Assembly: GCF_003989795.1 (NCBI RefSeq)
Contig: NZ_RZHG01000018.1
Location: forward strand, 94,772 to 158,771
DNA: 64,000 bases
Reading direction: 5' to 3'
Source of the DNA: Vreelandella andesensis
GTDB taxonomy: Bacteria; Pseudomonadota; Gammaproteobacteria; Pseudomonadales; Halomonadaceae
Part shown: one piece after another, positions 62,073 through 64,000 of the stretch
How positions within the stretch are numbered: the stretch's first letter is position 1
Layout of the letters: every line of letters begins with the position of its first letter
Made by a program: the position numbers and the translations under genes
Notes under the pieces: generated by a model
Seen by the model: the letters and a program-made list of their open reading frames with translations, nothing else
Told to the model about the DNA's origin: nothing
Databases searched by the model: none

Positions 62073-62663
62073 ATGGGCACGGTCTGCTTTATTGTTGATG
62101 CGTCAGTCACAGGTGCCCGATTGCCACGACACCTGCGCGCTATTCGCCAAACAGGCTTAGCAGATCACCTACTTCCCATTATCGTCACAGGCTCTACCAG
62201 CGACCCGCGCATCACACGGATTGAGCAACATTACCGTGTTCGCTTTTTGGTTACGCCTTCCCTGCCGTTGGGTGCAAGGATCAACCAAGCAGCGTATATC
62301 AGCCAAGCTGATTGGTTACTGATTGCGATGCAGCAGCAAGCGCTACAGGCCAAACTGTGGTGTTTACTTTACCCCCAACTGGACACTTACACGCTGGATG
62401 CTGTTCTGGTTGGCAGCCAACCTCCCCGCCTATCCGAACGTTTGCTCCAACGCTTCTTAGGTGCGGATGTAGCGGTTCCTCCTTACATAGCCATCAGGCG
62501 CACATGGCTAGAACGTTTAGGAGGTTTAGACCCCGAACTAGACGAAGCAGCGCTTGCCGATTTACTACAGCGCCTTTATGCATGCCCTACACGATTACAA
62601 ACGTTCAGCCTCGAGGCACCAGGTCTTACTCGCTACTCTCCGTCAAGGAGTGACAAACGCTAA
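62073..62663 (+). CDS. Glycosyltransferase-like protein (partial GT2-type fold)
   Basis: About 196 residues. VCFIVDASVTGARLPRHLRAI and LLPIIVTGSTSDPRITRIEQ resemble the first strands of a GT-A nucleotide-sugar fold, SQADWLLIAMQQQAL occupies the DxD position without a clear DxD, and RRTWLERLGGLDPELDEAALADL matches the FxxxGGFDExxxxEDxDL region of GT2 enzymes. Catalytic status is doubtful. ATG 62073 has AGGA nine bases upstream; a frame to 62043 lacks one. It converges with an acyltransferase. Confidence 0.6.
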   Translation: MGTVCFIVDASVTGARLPRHLRAIRQTGLADHLLPIIVTGSTSDPRITRIEQHYRVRFLVTPSLPLGARINQAAYISQADWLLIAMQQQALQAKLWCLLYPQLDTYTLDAVLVGSQPPRLSERLLQRFLGADVAVPPYIAIRRTWLERLGGLDPELDEAALADLLQRLYACPTRLQTFSLEAPGLTRYSPSRSDKR

Positions 62664-62725
62664 CGATCTCTTTCCACCTCGCATACGGCACGTGATATCG
62701 CCTTATGCAAGAAGCTGCATGTTGG

Positions 62726-63751
62726 TTAAACGTTCAAACGCTTGCCAAATAGCATCGCTCCCGTGGTAGTAGTGTTAACTATGTTATTCAACACAATAGA
62801 GCCAACACCACCTACAAGAATTAACAGCACGGCATAGATGAAAAGTGGCAATGTGAAAGGCTCTACAATGGCATCGGTCAATGCGAAAAACATAGGGTGG
62901 GCCAAATAAATACCAAACGAGTACGCATTGATATAGCGCACCCAACGTGGCGCTTTACGACCTTTTAAGTAATGCATTAACCAAAGTGTAAACAACACAA
63001 AAAAGGGGATGACCCACACCTCTTTTGAAGAAAAAGCTAACCGACCAGTAAACGTGAATGCAACGATCAACGCCACAAACCCAAGCAACCAATAAGGCGA
63101 CGCTAACCTTTGCATCCAGCTAGGTGGTTCAAACTGTTCGGCTTGAGGTGCCAGCGGATAATAGCGAACCAACACCAACGCCAGAAAAAATAGGTATATC
63201 CACCCCAACGGCGCGATCCATAGCAAATACCCAGGGGGCTCAATGCCTAACCAATACGCTAGCCCCCAGTACGCCATGCTGACTATGCAGCCACCCCAAA
63301 GCCACGGCACAGGATTAAAGCGCCACAGCCGAAAATGGGTGTAGCACCAATAAGCCGCATAAAACTGCATGGCAATAATCAAAAAATAGCCATGCCATCC
63401 CGCATAAATAAAATACTCTTTGGCGTTGCTTATAAAACCGACAGGATTGTCGCTATTCGCCAACCGCACCCATTCCGCTGTCGAGTAAATAAAGCCATAT
63501 ACCAAATAAGGCAACATGACGTATTTAACGCGCTGAAGAAGGAAGCCAGGAGGGACCTGTTTGTCGTAACGCACGGCAAAGACAAACACCGAAATAAACA
63601 AAAAAATGGGCGTGCCAAGCACCAGCGGGAGTCGCATTAAGTCGGTGACTACATTATCAACGCGCTGATTCAAATAGTCTAACCAATGAAATAAAAACAC
63701 CGCGATACAGCCGTAAGCACGCAGCCAATAAATTTCCTCAAGTTTTTGCAT
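62726..63751 (-). CDS. Acyltransferase family 3 (OafA-like) membrane protein
   Basis: 341 residues and about ten membrane segments. The N-terminal EIYWLRAYGCIAVFLFHWLDY holds the family His and Arg, followed by VLGTPIFLFISVFVFA. The C-terminal half has YINAYSFGIYLAHPMFFAL. Such proteins O-acetylate polysaccharides or other surface sugars. It is likely involved in exopolysaccharide or lipopolysaccharide modification. Confidence 0.9.
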   Translation of the reverse strand: MQKLEEIYWLRAYGCIAVFLFHWLDYLNQRVDNVVTDLMRLPLVLGTPIFLFISVFVFAVRYDKQVPPGFLLQRVKYVMLPYLVYGFIYSTAEWVRLANSDNPVGFISNAKEYFIYAGWHGYFLIIAMQFYAAYWCYTHFRLWRFNPVPWLWGGCIVSMAYWGLAYWLGIEPPGYLLWIAPLGWIYLFFLALVLVRYYPLAPQAEQFEPPSWMQRLASPYWLLGFVALIVAFTFTGRLAFSSKEVWVIPFFVLFTLWLMHYLKGRKAPRWVRYINAYSFGIYLAHPMFFALTDAIVEPFTLPLFIYAVLLILVGGVGSIVLNNIVNTTTTGAMLFGKRLNV

Positions 63752-63895
63752 CAGCTCTCTCTGATTGTTTGGCGCTGAACCCCTACCATTTACACCCTAG
63801 GCATTCGACCATTGACCGCTATTTTCAATAAAATGAACAGGGGCTCGCTCTGCGCTGTCCGATTGTCGCAACGCTAATAAATTCCAGGAGGCTTC

Positions 63896-64000
63896 GTGTT
63901 TGGTACATCAACAGCAAGACGCGTCACGTTGCTAACACGGCATATTGCAGGACTTGTTAGCTGGCTTTTATTAAGCAGTCACGCTTTGGCAGGCAATGTT
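63896..64000 (+). CDS. Exported protein, N-terminal fragment at window edge
   Basis: A GTG at 63896 is preceded by CCAGGAGG. The 35 codons seen encode a signal peptide (basic RR, hydrophobic HIAGLVSWLLLSS, cleavage after HALA). The rest is outside the window, so the family is unknown. It diverges from the acyltransferase gene. Confidence 0.65.
   Translation, partial: MFGTSTARRVTLLTRHIAGLVSWLLLSSHALAGNV

Overview
The window looks like chromosome of a moderately halophilic or haloalkaliphilic gammaproteobacterium of the Halomonas/Vreelandella group. This is inferred from protein content and gene order: rplU-rpmA-obgE-proB with divergent ispB, glnA-DUF4124-glnL-glnG, two Na+/H+ antiporters (NhaC, NhaD), a TAXI-type TRAP system and an SbtA-like transporter. 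There is no rRNA and no CRISPR array. One tRNA gene (Pro, CGG) is present.

Layout. 1-3290 is the right end of an integrated element: a truncated TOPRIM-type primase, AlpA regulator, unknown cargo gene and P4-type tyrosine integrase. It is bounded by a short tmRNA/tRNA-Ala-like 3' end followed by a terminator, probably its attachment site. 3380-5260 holds an EEP-family membrane protein and an IS remnant. 5290-16230 is a transport block (DadA-like oxidoreductase, NhaC, SbtA-like/LysR pair, prephenate-dehydratase-like protein, TRAP permease and TAXI binding protein, NhaD). 16230-22350 carries a large EAL-domain phosphodiesterase with a degenerate GGDEF, a GST and several small conserved proteins. 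22560-31310 is a phosphorus and envelope-sensing block: phnDCEE behind an 11-bp-phased PhoB-like array, a PhoD-like phosphatase, a PepSY/OmpR-type two-component system and a divergent PepSY gene. 31510-38280 is core genome (DUF1853, proB, obgE, rpmA, rplU, ispB, tRNA-Pro, mmuM). 38280-44200 holds a DinG-type helicase with a PD-(D/E)XK domain coupled to a FAN1 nuclease, a TauE/SafE exporter, and three decayed gene fragments. 44200-51160 has YchJ, GIY-YIG, argE and the ugpBAEC glycerol-3-phosphate operon, also behind a phased PhoB-like array. 51240-56830 has a GT4 glycosyltransferase with an in-frame minisatellite, a PAP2 phosphatase, small proteins and a ChaN-like protein. 56860-61940 is the nitrogen-control cluster with sigma-54 and NtrC sites. 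The right end has surface-polysaccharide-type genes.

The most interesting unlabelled signal is at about 54506-54690 on the minus strand: an intergenic RNA with six GGA motifs, at least four of them in hairpin loops, ending in a perfect intrinsic terminator. It has the architecture of a CsrA/RsmA-titrating RNA (RsmY/RsmZ/CsrB type). Other points are the two PhoB-like arrays, the duplicated and decayed helicase/GGDEF debris beside tauE, the helicase-FAN1 operon, and the attachment site.

All calls come from reading the sequence and recalled family knowledge; no database search was run.
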